39,111 nucleotides of DNA from Pseudomonadota bacterium (GCA_018241745.1 JAFEDG010000007.1:1-39111), one strand, 5' to 3'; positions 9,283 to 18,193 are shown, counted from the stretch's first letter. Translations and numbers: made by a program. The notes: generated by a model not told the origin, from the sequence alone.

Positions 9283-9651
9283 ATGGCGAGCAACAGCGAC
9301 GACGACCGCGCCCACGATCCGGCCAGCGCGTTCGCGGCGGCGTTCACGCCGCAGCAGGCCGCCGAGTTCATGCAGCGCATGTGGAATCCCTTCGGCATGC
9401 CCGTTCCCGGATTCACCGCACCGGCCACGGGTGCGCCCACGGCGCCGGCCGCGCCGTTCCCGAATCCCGCGTTGATGTTCGCGGCGCTCGATCCCATCGA
9501 AGTCCAGCGCAAGATCGACGAACTGCGGATCGTCGAGAACTGGCTCAAGATGAGCCTCTCGATGACCGAGATGAGCGTGAAGACGCTCGAGTTGCAGAAG
9601 GCGTCGCTGGAGGCGATGCAGCCGGCGGCCGCGACGCGCGCCAAGCGTTGA
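9283..9651 (+). CDS. PhaM-family polyhydroxyalkanoate granule protein
   Basis: This 122-residue protein matches the PhaM family of PHA granule-associated proteins, which activate PHA synthase and tie granules to the nucleoid. The diagnostic block is DPIEVQRKIDELRIVENWLKMSLSMTEMSVKTLELQK at about 68-104, a helical segment shared by PhaM proteins. The N-terminal half is Ala/Pro-rich with MQRMWNPFGMPVPG. It ends in a short Ala/Arg/Lys tail that is much smaller than the long Lys/Ala/Pro DNA-binding tail of the Cupriavidus protein, so DNA binding may be weaker or absent. A strong ribosome site (GAGGAGGAG) lies 3 bases before the ATG at 9283, which fixes this start over an upstream ATG at 9256. No PHA synthase gene is in the window. 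Confidence 0.8.
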   Translation: MASNSDDDRAHDPASAFAAAFTPQQAAEFMQRMWNPFGMPVPGFTAPATGAPTAPAAPFPNPALMFAALDPIEVQRKIDELRIVENWLKMSLSMTEMSVKTLELQKASLEAMQPAAATRAKR

Positions 9652-9667
9652 TGTTGCGCGGCGCCGG

Positions 9668-9685
9668 GCCCTGATCCGTCAGGGC
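9668..9685. terminator. Hairpin between convergent phaM-type and prolyl-oligopeptidase genes
   Basis: GCCCTGA (9668-9674) and TCAGGGC (9679-9685) form a perfect 7-bp stem with a four-base loop. It lies just past the phaM stop and includes the stop codon of the convergent minus-strand gene. There is no T-run on either strand, so termination is only suggested by position. Confidence 0.35.
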
Positions 9686-12018
9686 GTCTGCGCGGCGGGT
9701 GCCGGTGGCGGCGCGAAGCGCGGGTCGCCGGTGCGCCATAGCGCGAATGACCACGCGTCGGCCGCGCGGTCGACGGCGGGCGGCCGCAGCGGCGCGGCAC
9801 TGTATGCGCCGTCGAATCCCATGCGCAGCAGCACCGGCGTCGCGTCGGCGTTGCCTGCCGTTGCGAGCGCTGCGGCCATTTTTGCGGTCTGCCACGCGTC
9901 GACGTCGCGATCGCCGGTGTCGGCGGTGAGGAGCGCCGCAAGGCCCACCGTAGGCGGGCGCTGGAAATAGGGGCTCACCTGGCGGCGGAGCGCGAAGTCG
10001 ACGTCGCTGTCGAGCGGGCCGAACTCGGCGGCGTCGATGGGCGTACGCACGATGCCGTCGGCGCGCAACAGGTCGTACAGGCCGCCATCGGCGACGAGCG
10101 CGGCGAACAACGCCGGACGTTCGCGCGCCGCGTTGGCGGCGACGAGCGCGCCAGCGCCGCGACCCGCCAGCACGATACGGCCGGCGCGCGTCCAGCCGGC
10201 GCCCGCGAGGTCCGCCGCGACGTCGACGCAGTCCTGTGCCGAGCGTGGCTTGTCCATACGCACGGCAGCCTGGTGCCAGTCCTCGCCCAGCTCGCCACCG
10301 CCGCGCACGTGCGCGAACGCGATGACGCCGCCGCGCGCAAGCCAGGCGGCACGCAACGGCTGGAACTCCGCCGCCTGCCGCACGCCGAACGTGCCGAACA
10401 CATGCAGGAGCAGCGGCGCGTCGGGCGCGTGCACCGGGTTGGCGAGCAGCGTCACGGGAATGCGCGTGCCGTCGCGCGCGGCGACGTCGATACGTGTGAC
10501 GACCGCCTCGCGCAGCGCGGCGGAAGGGGGCGCCGACCACGGCATCGCCGCCAGGTTGCCCTTGCCGTCGACGGCGAACCAGGTTCGCGACTGGGTCCAG
10601 CCTTCGAGCGCGAACAGCGCGCCGTCACGCAACGGGTCGGTGGCGAGCGCCGTCAGCGCGTCGGCGGCCGGCAGCTTCAGGCGCGTGGCGCGCGCGATGC
10701 CGGCGACCTTGGGCAGCGCGGCGGGCGTGCCGTTGCGTGCGCGTGGCGGGCGGCGCAGCTTCACGTTGTACTCGAGGCGCGTCAGCGTCGCGACGTCGTG
10801 GTCGAGGCCCGCGACGTACAGCGCATCGCGTGCCGCGGCCAGGCCGGTGAGCAGTTGCGCGGACTCGGGCAGCACCACCTCGGCCTGGTCGAGCGCGTAC
10901 GGCGCGTCATCGGACAGCGACCAGCGGACGATGCGGCCGCGTGGCGCGCCGGCGTGCGTCAGTGCGTAGACGAAGTCGCCGCGCACGGCGACGGCCTCGA
11001 TGCCGGCCGCCCCCTCCGCGATCGGTTGCCAGCGCGGGTGGCTCGTGCGCAGGTCGGTGAGCGCCGCCGCGTGCACGATGAGGTCGTTGGCATGGCCGCG
11101 GCGCGACGTCACCAGCGCCCACGACGACGCGCCGGTCGCGAGCCGCACGTTGCCACGCGTGCCGAAGTCGGGCAGCGTGTCGTTGCCGTTGCCCGACGTC
11201 ACGCCGGTCAGTGCGCGCTCGACGACGCGGCCGTCGAACAGAAACTCCCGCATCGTCAGCGTCTCTCCGCGCCAGAGGCCGGTCCCGCTCGGCACGCTGC
11301 GCTGCGCGTAGAACAGCGCATTGCTGTCGATGCGCCACGCGAGCGGCTCGCCGAGCGCCGCGCGCGGGCGGGCTGGGCCCAGCTCGCGGCCGCTGTCGAC
11401 GTCGATGACGCGCAACACAGGGTCCGCGTCGCCGCGCGCGACGAGCCCGTATGCGACGCGCCGGCCATTGGGGGACGCGCGGAAGAACGCGACGGCCTGG
11501 TGCGACGTCGGCTCGACGAGCACCCGCTCGGCGCCGTCGTTGCCTTCGCGCATGACGAGCGCGGCGGACGGGTGGCGTGCGTCGCGCTCGAGGTAGAAAA
11601 TCCGGCCGCCGGCCGACTGCGCGGCGGCCACGTCGACTGCGCCCGCAGCCAGCGCGACGAGGTCATCGTGGAGCGCGGCCCGGCCCGGCAGCGCGGACAA
11701 CGTTGCCTCCGCGTAGCGATCCTGCGCGGCGAGCCACGCGCGGGCCTCGCTGCCGGACAAATCCTCGAGCCAGCGGAACGGGTCGTCGAGCAGCTCGCCA
11801 TGCAGCGACCGGACAAACGTGTCGACGCGGGGCGCGGGAGGGAGCGCGGCGCGGGGCGCTGCGGCCGCCGGTGGCGCAGTTGCCGGCGTCCCGGCGGTCG
11901 GCGACGCCGGGGAGGACGCCGGAACGGAAGGTGGCGAGGAGGCGTCCTGGGCGGCGGCGGGCCATGCCGCAAGCGCCAGTACGGCCGCGACGGTCCATGC
12001 CCGGCGGCCGCCCACCAT
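9679..12018 (-). CDS. Prolyl oligopeptidase (S9A) homologue, probably catalytically inactive
   Basis: The 779-residue product has a signal peptide (AWTVAAVLALAAWPAAAQ), a Pro/Ala-rich linker to about 65, and the S9A opening HGELLDDPFRWLEDL. A propeller region covers about 130-490 and a hydrolase domain about 495-779 (RGGGELGEDWH at 572-582 is a clear S9A motif). In active S9A enzymes the nucleophile lies in GGSNGG; here the aligned stretch VLAGRGAGALVAAN (616-629) has Arg620 at the serine position. The histidine region, normally AGHG followed by small residues, reads GFDGAYSAAP (734-743) with Tyr739 where His is expected. An acidic residue (Asp703 in TGDRDVD) remains in the aspartate region. 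It is therefore probably a pseudoenzyme. Its ATG overlaps the stop of the upstream M61 gene by one base (TGATG). Loss of function through decay is less likely because the long frame is intact. Confidence 0.85.
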   Translation of the reverse strand: MVGGRRAWTVAAVLALAAWPAAAQDASSPPSVPASSPASPTAGTPATAPPAAAAPRAALPPAPRVDTFVRSLHGELLDDPFRWLEDLSGSEARAWLAAQDRYAEATLSALPGRAALHDDLVALAAGAVDVAAAQSAGGRIFYLERDARHPSAALVMREGNDGAERVLVEPTSHQAVAFFRASPNGRRVAYGLVARGDADPVLRVIDVDSGRELGPARPRAALGEPLAWRIDSNALFYAQRSVPSGTGLWRGETLTMREFLFDGRVVERALTGVTSGNGNDTLPDFGTRGNVRLATGASSWALVTSRRGHANDLIVHAAALTDLRTSHPRWQPIAEGAAGIEAVAVRGDFVYALTHAGAPRGRIVRWSLSDDAPYALDQAEVVLPESAQLLTGLAAARDALYVAGLDHDVATLTRLEYNVKLRRPPRARNGTPAALPKVAGIARATRLKLPAADALTALATDPLRDGALFALEGWTQSRTWFAVDGKGNLAAMPWSAPPSAALREAVVTRIDVAARDGTRIPVTLLANPVHAPDAPLLLHVFGTFGVRQAAEFQPLRAAWLARGGVIAFAHVRGGGELGEDWHQAAVRMDKPRSAQDCVDVAADLAGAGWTRAGRIVLAGRGAGALVAANAARERPALFAALVADGGLYDLLRADGIVRTPIDAAEFGPLDSDVDFALRRQVSPYFQRPPTVGLAALLTADTGDRDVDAWQTAKMAAALATAGNADATPVLLRMGFDGAYSAAPLRPPAVDRAADAWSFALWRTGDPRFAPPPAPAAQTP

Positions 12019-13835
12019 CACGCGCCGAGCCAGGCGTGCCGCGCCGCGAGCGCGGAGTTCGAGGCGTCGTGCGCGACCGTGAGCACGATCGTGTCGTCGC
12101 GCGCGGCGTCGAGCTCGACGGTCCTCGCCAGCAGGCGCTCGCGGCGGAACAGGGTGAACGCGACGCGCTGCCCGGGGGCGCCCTTGCGTTGCAGGTCCTC
12201 GAGGCGCTCGGCGGTCGCCTTCAGCCCGTCGATCGCAACGACGACGTCGCCCGCCGACAGGCCGCCGCGCGCGGCGGCGCCATCGCGCAACACGTGTGCG
12301 AGCTGCAGGTCGCTGGCCTTCCACGTCGCGCCGAGGCTCGCACGCTGGGTTTTGCTCGCGTCGCCCGGCTTGCCGCCGCGGTCGCCGCTGCCCTGCGGCG
12401 CCCGCACATCGCAAGCGACGCCAACGTCGGCGAGCAGCGCAGCGAGCGGTGGGTCCTCGGTACCGTCCACGTAGCGCGCGAAGAAATCTGCGAGCGACGC
12501 GCCTGCGAGTTCCGACGCGAGCGCGGCGATGGCATCTTCGGGCACGCCGATGCCGGGCGCGCCGTAGCGATGCCACAGTGCCTGCATCAGCGCGTCGAGC
12601 GAGCTGCCGTGGCGGCGCAGCGTCAGGTCCAGCGCGAGCCCGACGAGCGATCCCTTGATGTAATAGCTGACGGCGCTGTTGGGCGTGTTCTCGTCCTGGC
12701 GGTAGTACTTGATCCACGCGTCGAAGCTCGCGTCGGCGACGCTCTGCCGCAGGCGACCGGGCGTGCGCAGCACCGTCGTCATGCCGCGCGCGACGATCTC
12801 GAGATAGCGCGCGACCGGCAACACGCCCGCACGCACGAGCATCAGGTCGTCGTAGTACGACGTGATGCCCTCGAACGCCCAGAGCTGCCGCGTATAGCCT
12901 TCGCGGGACAGGTCATAGGGCATGAACGCGGCGGGCTTGATGCGCTTGACGTTCCAGCTGTGGAAGTACTCGTGGCTCGCGAGCCCCAGGAAGCGCACGT
13001 ACTCGTCGCCCAGCGACGGATCGCCGGTACGCGGCAATTCGTCGAGGCGCGCGATCAGGCTGGTCGAGCTCCGGTGCTCGAGGCCGCCGTAACCGGCGGG
13101 CACCGCACAGGTGAGGAACAGGTAGCGCGCAAACGGCGCGTGGCCGCCGAACAGCGCGCATTGCGCATCGCAAATCCGCGCGAGGTCGCGCGCGAGCCGC
13201 GGCAGGTCCGTGTCGACGTCGCCGCTGAAGGCAAGCGTGTGCTCGACCCCTCCTGCGCGGAATGTCGTCGCCGTGAATCGGCCCATCTCGACCGGGTGGT
13301 CGATCAGCGCATCGTGATCCGGTGCCACGAACGTGCCGAAGCCGCCGATCGCAGGGCCGATGCCGGCCGCGTTGTCGGTGCGCGAGAGTGTCGTCGCCAC
13401 CTGCCAGCCGTCAGCGCCGGGATGCGTGGGCGCGGGCAGCTCCAGCACGCAAGGCGCCGCCGCGTGGCCGTCGGGACAGAGGAACAGCGCGCCGCCATTG
13501 AAGTACGCGCGCTCGGCGTCGAGGTATGCGGTGCGTACCGAGAGGTCATAGGCGTAGACCTCGGCGGTGACCGTCAGCGGGCCCGTGCACGGCGCGGCGC
13601 GCCACCGGTCCTTGCTGGTCTTGGCGATTGCCACGGGTTCGCCACCTGCCTCAGCGCGAACGGCGATGAAGTGGCGGGCGAACTCGCGGATCAGGTAGCT
13701 GCCCGGGACCCACGTCGGCAGCACGAACGCTTGGCCCTCGGGCGCCGGCGCGGCGACGGTACACGCGACTTCGAAGACGTGCGCTTGCGGGTCGAGGCAG
13801 CGGACGCGGTAGTGGAGCGGGGCGAGGGTCGACAA
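12018..13835 (-). CDS. M61 family glycyl aminopeptidase with C-terminal PDZ domain
   Basis: The 605-residue protein is the typical M61 (glycyl aminopeptidase) layout. Residues about 5-170 form the N-terminal beta domain (LPTWVPGSYLIREFARH is the family signature). The catalytic zinc site is HEYFH at 288-292, with the third ligand Glu322 in WAFEGITSYYDD. YYIKGSLVGLALDL follows around 430. A PDZ domain is at about 495-570 (GAAARGGLSAGDVVVAIDG). Enzymes of this family cut N-terminal glycine, alanine or serine from peptides. No clear signal peptide is visible, so cytoplasmic location is likely, unlike its coupled partner downstream, which is exported. The start ATG at 13835 fits the beginning of the beta domain. 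It lies 155 bases downstream of the tRNA-Arg gene on the same strand. Confidence 0.92.
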   Translation of the reverse strand: MSTLAPLHYRVRCLDPQAHVFEVACTVAAPAPEGQAFVLPTWVPGSYLIREFARHFIAVRAEAGGEPVAIAKTSKDRWRAAPCTGPLTVTAEVYAYDLSVRTAYLDAERAYFNGGALFLCPDGHAAAPCVLELPAPTHPGADGWQVATTLSRTDNAAGIGPAIGGFGTFVAPDHDALIDHPVEMGRFTATTFRAGGVEHTLAFSGDVDTDLPRLARDLARICDAQCALFGGHAPFARYLFLTCAVPAGYGGLEHRSSTSLIARLDELPRTGDPSLGDEYVRFLGLASHEYFHSWNVKRIKPAAFMPYDLSREGYTRQLWAFEGITSYYDDLMLVRAGVLPVARYLEIVARGMTTVLRTPGRLRQSVADASFDAWIKYYRQDENTPNSAVSYYIKGSLVGLALDLTLRRHGSSLDALMQALWHRYGAPGIGVPEDAIAALASELAGASLADFFARYVDGTEDPPLAALLADVGVACDVRAPQGSGDRGGKPGDASKTQRASLGATWKASDLQLAHVLRDGAAARGGLSAGDVVVAIDGLKATAERLEDLQRKGAPGQRVAFTLFRRERLLARTVELDAARDDTIVLTVAHDASNSALAARHAWLGA

Positions 13836-13990
13836 GGTGGGCGACGGGTGGCGCTGCGGCGCGGGGAGCGACGCAGCCGGGAGGGGGAGAGCGGCGGGAG
13901 TTTACCTTGCGGCGGGGCCGGGCTTGGGACAGCCGCAGGCCGCGCGAGTTCACGCGTCGCGGGGCGGCGGGACCGGCCGGACCGGCAGGG

Positions 13991-14063
<73 letters not shown>

Positions 14064-14110
14064 GCGTGGCCCGCATTCTAAGGCCGGGGCGCGGTGCGCG
14101 GGGGACCCCG

Positions 14111-14116
14111 TACAAT
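14111..14116 (+). promoter_or_regulatory. Probable -10 of the MBOAT-SGNH-aat-bpt operon
   Basis: TACAAT followed by CGCGGCGC lies 26 bases upstream of the MBOAT ATG at 14143. The same kind of element (TATAAT or TACAAT followed by a GC-rich stretch) precedes yciB, etfB and the thioesterase gene. No -35 match is visible. Confidence 0.4.
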
Positions 14117-14142
14117 CGCGGCGCTTCCGCACGCTGCCCTCG

Positions 14143-15561
14143 ATGACGTTCGACTCGCTCACCTTTGCCGCGTTTCTCGCGCTCGTCTACGTCGCGTACT
14201 GGGCCACGCCGGGCTGGCGGACGCGCAAGCAGCTGCTGCTCGCCGCGAGCTACGCGTTCTACGCGGCGTGGAATCCCTTCTTCGTCGTGCTGCTGGTGGC
14301 GACGACGTGCTTCGACTGGCTCATGGGCCACAAGCTCGAGAGCGCGACGACCCCGCGGCTGCGCAAGACGCTGCTGGTCGCCTCGATCACCGTGAACCTC
14401 GCGGCGCTGGGATTCTTCAAGTACGCGCAGTTCTTCACCGATACGGCGATCGCGCTGTTCGCGCTCGTCGGCGTCCGCTACCAGCCGATGGACCTGGGCA
14501 TCCTGCTGCCGGTGGGCATCTCGTTCTATACGTTCGAGAGCCTCTCGTACGTGATCGACGTCTACCGCCGGCGTACGGCGGCGTCGAGCAGCCTGCTCGA
14601 CTACGGGCTCTACGTCACGTTCTTTCCCCATCTTGTCGCGGGGCCGATCCTGCGCTACTACGACTTCAACCCGCAGACCGAGGTGCCCAAGCGCTGGGCC
14701 GACACGGCACAGGGCCGCGGGCTCGCGCTGCTGGCGCTCGGCCTCGCGATGAAGGTGTGCCTCGCGGACCTCGTGTTCGCGCCGGTCGTGGACCAGGTGT
14801 TTGCGCCCGCGGCGCATCCCGGCGCGCGCGACGCGTGGCTCGGTGCGACGACGTTCTCGCTGCAGGTCTACTGCGACTTCGCGGGGTATTCGCTGTGCGC
14901 GATCGGCGCCGCGCTGCTGTTCGGCTTCCGCTTCCCGACCAATTTCGAGAGCCCGTTCGGCGCCGTCGGCATGGCGGACCTGTGGACGCGCTGGCACATC
15001 ACGCTGTCGTCGTGGGTGCGCGACTACGTGTTCGTCCCCCTCGGCAGCTATCGCCGTGGCCGGGTGCGCGGCTACGCGAACCTCGTCATCATGTTCCTGC
15101 TGATCGGGCTGTGGCACGGCGCGGCGTGGACGTTCGTCGTGTGGGGCGGCGTCAACGGCCTCATCATCGTCGCCGAACGCCTGTTCCGCGACCACGTCTG
15201 GGACTTCACGCGCGTTCGCGGCATCGCGGGCCGTGCGTTGCTGGCACTGGCCACGTTCGCCGTGTTCGCGGTCGAGGCCGTGTTCTTCCGCGCACACACG
15301 CTGGCGCAAGGCGGATCGATGGTGCTCGCGATGTTCGGCGCCGACGCGCCGACGGCACTCGTGTCGCTCGCGCAAGTGAAGCTCGTCATGGTCGTCGGCG
15401 CCGCAGTGCTCGCGGCGCAGATCGCAACGGCCAACGTGCGTGGCTGGGACTGGCTGGACGGGACCCCGTGGCCGTGGCTCGCCGCCGGGATCACGGCCGC
15501 GCTGGCCGCCATCGCCTTTTCGCCGGGCTTGAGCCCCGCGTTCATCTATTTCCAGTTCTAG
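14143..15561 (+). CDS. MBOAT family O-acyltransferase
   Basis: The 472-residue polytopic protein belongs to the membrane-bound O-acyltransferase family of AlgI/DltB type, which moves acyl groups across the membrane to cell-envelope sugars. It has about ten hydrophobic segments and the family markers: PVGISFYTFESLSYVIDVYRR at 123-143, FFPHLVAGPILRY at 160-171, QVYCDFAGYS at 241-250, WTRWHITLSSWVRDY at 281-295 and the catalytic His325 in GLWHGAAWTFVVWG. The next gene starts one base after its stop and encodes an SGNH-like protein, the same partnership seen in AlgI-AlgJ/AlgX and DltB-DltD systems. No alginate, cellulose or teichoic-acid genes are nearby, so the acceptor is unknown. Downstream are the tRNA-dependent transferases aat and bpt. 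Confidence 0.9.
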   Translation: MTFDSLTFAAFLALVYVAYWATPGWRTRKQLLLAASYAFYAAWNPFFVVLLVATTCFDWLMGHKLESATTPRLRKTLLVASITVNLAALGFFKYAQFFTDTAIALFALVGVRYQPMDLGILLPVGISFYTFESLSYVIDVYRRRTAASSSLLDYGLYVTFFPHLVAGPILRYYDFNPQTEVPKRWADTAQGRGLALLALGLAMKVCLADLVFAPVVDQVFAPAAHPGARDAWLGATTFSLQVYCDFAGYSLCAIGAALLFGFRFPTNFESPFGAVGMADLWTRWHITLSSWVRDYVFVPLGSYRRGRVRGYANLVIMFLLIGLWHGAAWTFVVWGGVNGLIIVAERLFRDHVWDFTRVRGIAGRALLALATFAVFAVEAVFFRAHTLAQGGSMVLAMFGADAPTALVSLAQVKLVMVVGAAVLAAQIATANVRGWDWLDGTPWPWLAAGITAALAAIAFSPGLSPAFIYFQF

Positions 15562-15562
15562 C

Positions 15563-16576
15563 ATGCGCAGGCCGCTCCGCTACGTCGTTGCGTTCGTCGT
15601 CGCCGTCGTTGCGGTGCTCGTCGCGGCCGCGGGCTTCGAGCATGCGATGCGGGTGCGCGGCTACGTGCCTTCGGTGCAGGACGACGAGGACCTGTGGTCC
15701 ATCCAGGCGGATCGCCTGTTCACGGCGCCCGACGCGATCGCGCTGCTGGGCGCGTCGCGGATCCAGTTCGCCGTCGACCCCGAGCGCGTCGAGCAGGCCA
15801 CCGGCCGCACGACGGCGATGCTCGCGGTCAACGGCGAGTACCCGCTCGCCGCGCTGCGCTGGCTCGCCAACGACACGGAGTTCCGCGGCCTCGTGATCAT
15901 GGGCATCGACGCGCGCGGACTCGACCGCCGGCACTGGGACATGCAGCAGCCGTGGATCGATCACTATCGGAAGCGGTGGACGCTGGCGCGCAAGATCAAC
16001 CGGCTGCTGGTGACGCCGCTGCAGCAGCACCTCGTCATTGCGCGCTCGCCGTTCGCGCTCGCGAACCTCGTGCGCCGGCAACTCGAGGGCTGGGGCCTGC
16101 CGTTCAACGACTACGTCGTCATGCAGCCCGATCGCCTGGGCGCGCTCGACTACCGGCGCGGCGACATCGACCTCATCAGGCGCCACCGGATCGACGACCT
16201 CGTCCAGTACTACAAGGACTACCCGCCGGCGTCGCCGCAGGCCTGGAATGACGGCTTGCGCGAGGTCTCGACGTGGGTCGAGCGCATCCAGGCGCGCGGC
16301 GGGCGCGTCGTGTTCTTCCGCGAGCCCTCCGGCGGCGAGCACCTCGCGCTCGACGAGAAGAACTACCCGCGCGAGCTGTACTGGGACGCCTATGCGAAGG
16401 TGTCACCGGCGACGCTGATTGAGTTCCGCGACGCACCGGCGTTTGCCGGCATCACGCTGCCGGATACTTCGCACATCGACGGCACCGAGATCCCCGCATT
16501 CACCGAGGCATTGCTGACGACGCTGCGGGAGCGCGGCGTGCTGCCGCCGTCCGGCGCACCGGCGTCGCCGCGATGA
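15563..16576 (+). CDS. Membrane-anchored SGNH-like protein, partner of the MBOAT protein
   Basis: The 337-residue protein has an N-terminal signal anchor ([19 protein letters not shown]) and a periplasmic domain. The pattern [14 protein letters not shown] puts Ser65 in a G-x-S-R block like the nucleophile motif of AlgJ, DltD and related SGNH hydrolases. Near the C-terminus LPDTSHIDG provides Asp301 and His304 in the D-x-x-H arrangement of that fold. A full SGNH catalytic set is therefore possible. I do not recognise a named family. By analogy with MBOAT partners it may pass acetyl groups from the membrane acyltransferase to a polysaccharide, which is an inference from position and motifs. It begins one base after the MBOAT stop and its TGA overlaps the aat ATG in an ATGA, so translation is coupled. 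Confidence 0.75.
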   Translation: MRRPLRYVVAFVVAVVAVLVAAAGFEHAMRVRGYVPSVQDDEDLWSIQADRLFTAPDAIALLGASRIQFAVDPERVEQATGRTTAMLAVNGEYPLAALRWLANDTEFRGLVIMGIDARGLDRRHWDMQQPWIDHYRKRWTLARKINRLLVTPLQQHLVIARSPFALANLVRRQLEGWGLPFNDYVVMQPDRLGALDYRRGDIDLIRRHRIDDLVQYYKDYPPASPQAWNDGLREVSTWVERIQARGGRVVFFREPSGGEHLALDEKNYPRELYWDAYAKVSPATLIEFRDAPAFAGITLPDTSHIDGTEIPAFTEALLTTLRERGVLPPSGAPASPR

Positions 16577-17265
16577 AGCTTCCGAGCGTCGACGGCGCGG
16601 TGCCGTTCCCGCCGCTCGCTCGCGCGCTCGCCGAGCCCAACGGCCTCCTCGCGTTCGGCGGCGACCTGTCGGTGCCGCGGCTCGTCGACGCGTACCGACG
16701 CGGCATCTTCCCGTGGTACTCGGAGGGCCAGCCGATCCTGTGGTGGAGTCCCGACCCGCGGATGGTGCTGGACCCCGCGCGCTTCGCCCCGTCGCGCTCG
16801 CTGCGCCGGCGCATCGCCGCGGGGACGTTCGAGATCCGTGTCGACACCGCATTCGACGACGTCGTTGCCGGCTGTGCGGCGCCGCGTCCGGGCGCGGGTG
16901 GGACGTGGATCATCCCTGCGATGCGCCGCGCCTACGGCGCGCTGCACCGCGCCGGGCATGCGCATTCGGTCGAGGCGTGGCGCGCCGGCGAACTCGTCGG
17001 CGGCCTGTACGGCGTGGCGCTCGACCGCATGTTCTTCGGCGAATCGATGTTCGCCCGCGAGACCGACGCATCCAAGGTCGCGCTTGCCCACCTGTGCGCC
17101 ACCTGCGTTGCACGGGGCATTGCGCTGATCGACTGCCAGCAGGAGACGGCACATCTCGCGTCGCTGGGCGCGGCGCCGATGCCCCGGCGCGAATTTGCGG
17201 CGCGCCTCGCCGAGTTGATACACTCGACCGCGCCGCAGCACGACTGGGCGGCACGAGCCCCCTGA
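16573..17265 (+). CDS. aat: Leucyl/phenylalanyl-tRNA-protein transferase
   Basis: Aat transfers Leu or Phe from tRNA to proteins with N-terminal Arg or Lys, marking them for ClpS-ClpAP. The 230-residue product shows the family signature [37 protein letters not shown] at about 29-65, then [19 protein letters not shown] and [19 protein letters not shown], and [14 protein letters not shown] near the C-terminus. Length is typical. Its ATG overlaps the stop of the SGNH-like gene by four bases, and bpt follows after 6 bases, so all four plus-strand genes look like one operon. aat and bpt are commonly paired in betaproteobacteria; the upstream acyltransferase pair is the unusual part. clpS and clpA are not in the window. 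Confidence 0.96.
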   Translation: MKLPSVDGAVPFPPLARALAEPNGLLAFGGDLSVPRLVDAYRRGIFPWYSEGQPILWWSPDPRMVLDPARFAPSRSLRRRIAAGTFEIRVDTAFDDVVAGCAAPRPGAGGTWIIPAMRRAYGALHRAGHAHSVEAWRAGELVGGLYGVALDRMFFGESMFARETDASKVALAHLCATCVARGIALIDCQQETAHLASLGAAPMPRREFAARLAELIHSTAPQHDWAARAP

Positions 17266-17271
17266 GGATCA

Positions 17272-17994
17272 GTGAGCAAGCTCAACGACCTTCCGCTGGC
17301 CGCCCTGCAGTTCTACGCGACCGCCCCCTATCCGTGCAGCTACCTGCCGGAGCGGGCGGCGCGCTCCCAGGTGGCAACGCCCAGCCACCTGATCGACGGC
17401 AGCGTCTACAGCGAACTCGTCCGCATGGGTTTCCGGCGGAGCGGGGCGTTCACGTACCGGCCGTACTGCGACCGGTGCCGCGCCTGCGTGCCCGTGCGCG
17501 TCCCGGTGGCGACGTTTCGCCCGTCCCGGACGCAACGCCGCACCGCGCGCGCCCACGGCCACCTGCAGGTGACGCGACGCGAGCTGTCCTACGAAACCGA
17601 GCACTACGACCTCTATCTGCGCTACCAGCGCGCGCGCCACCCGGGCGGAGGCATGGATCAGGACAGCCGCGAGCAGTACCAGCACTTCCTGCTGCACAGC
17701 AATGTCGAGACCGACGTCCTCGAATTCCGGGAGCGAGGCGTGCTGCGGATGGTAAGCCTGGTCGACCGGCTGCGCGACGGACTGTCGTCCGTCTACACGT
17801 TCTACGACGCGGACATGGAGGGCGCCAGCTACGGGACGTACAGCGTCCTGTGGCAGATCGAGCGGTGCCGGGCGCTGGGATTGGACTATCTATATCTTGG
17901 GTATTGGATCGGGGAGAGCCCCAAGATGGCGTACAAGGCGGCGTTCCGACCCGCCGAAGGACTGGTCAACGGAGCGTGGCAGCCACTGTCCTAA
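17272..17994 (+). CDS. bpt: Aspartate/glutamate leucyltransferase Bpt
   Basis: Bpt (bacterial protein transferase) adds leucine to proteins with N-terminal Asp or Glu, a second entry into the N-degron pathway. The 240-residue protein has the arginyltransferase-like layout: an N-terminal domain with [19 protein letters not shown] and the cysteine cluster [14 protein letters not shown], and a C-terminal domain with [34 protein letters not shown] and the final family tail. The start is GTG at 17272, preceded by GAGGA across the aat stop codon. Bpt is named rather than eukaryotic-type Ate because bacterial members of this length adjacent to aat are leucyltransferases. Its stop codon lies in a small AT-rich palindrome, CCTAATTTTTTTAGG at 17990-18004. 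Confidence 0.93.
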   Translation: MSKLNDLPLAALQFYATAPYPCSYLPERAARSQVATPSHLIDGSVYSELVRMGFRRSGAFTYRPYCDRCRACVPVRVPVATFRPSRTQRRTARAHGHLQVTRRELSYETEHYDLYLRYQRARHPGGGMDQDSREQYQHFLLHSNVETDVLEFRERGVLRMVSLVDRLRDGLSSVYTFYDADMEGASYGTYSVLWQIERCRALGLDYLYLGYWIGESPKMAYKAAFRPAEGLVNGAWQPLS

Positions 17995-18018
17995 TTTTTT
18001 TAGGCGAGGTTTGTACCC

Positions 18019-18024
18019 TACAAT
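18019..18024 (+). promoter_or_regulatory. Candidate distal -10 upstream of rpfF
   Basis: TACAAT lies just after the AT-rich stretch that ends bpt. The predicted leader would be about 165 bases. A second, weaker candidate is TTGCCA (18133-18138) with TGTACT (18156-18161) at 17-base spacing, giving a leader of about 25 bases. Which one is used cannot be told from the sequence. The 199-base gap 17995-18193 holds nothing else I can identify. Confidence 0.35.
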
Positions 18025-18193
18025 ATGACCGATGATTCTCGATCTTGGGGCAACAGGTGTGCGCAAACGCCAGTTGTCATGGGTCCACCCGGGGCAAGAA
18101 TTGCGAACGGTCGTGGCGGCGCGCCATTTTGTTTGCCACAATGTGCGTACGGCTTTGTACTGCCGTCCACGTCCCGACACCCCCGGAGCCCAC

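Noticed and set aside
14143..15561. Alginate O-acetyltransferase AlgI proper.
   Set aside because: No alginate synthesis genes are present, so only the general MBOAT family and a partner SGNH-like protein can be supported.
17990..18004. CCTAATTTTTTTAGG as a terminator of the bpt operon.
   Set aside because: The stem is only five weak pairs with an all-T loop and no T-run after it. It may be part of the rpfF promoter region, but this is not strong enough to list.
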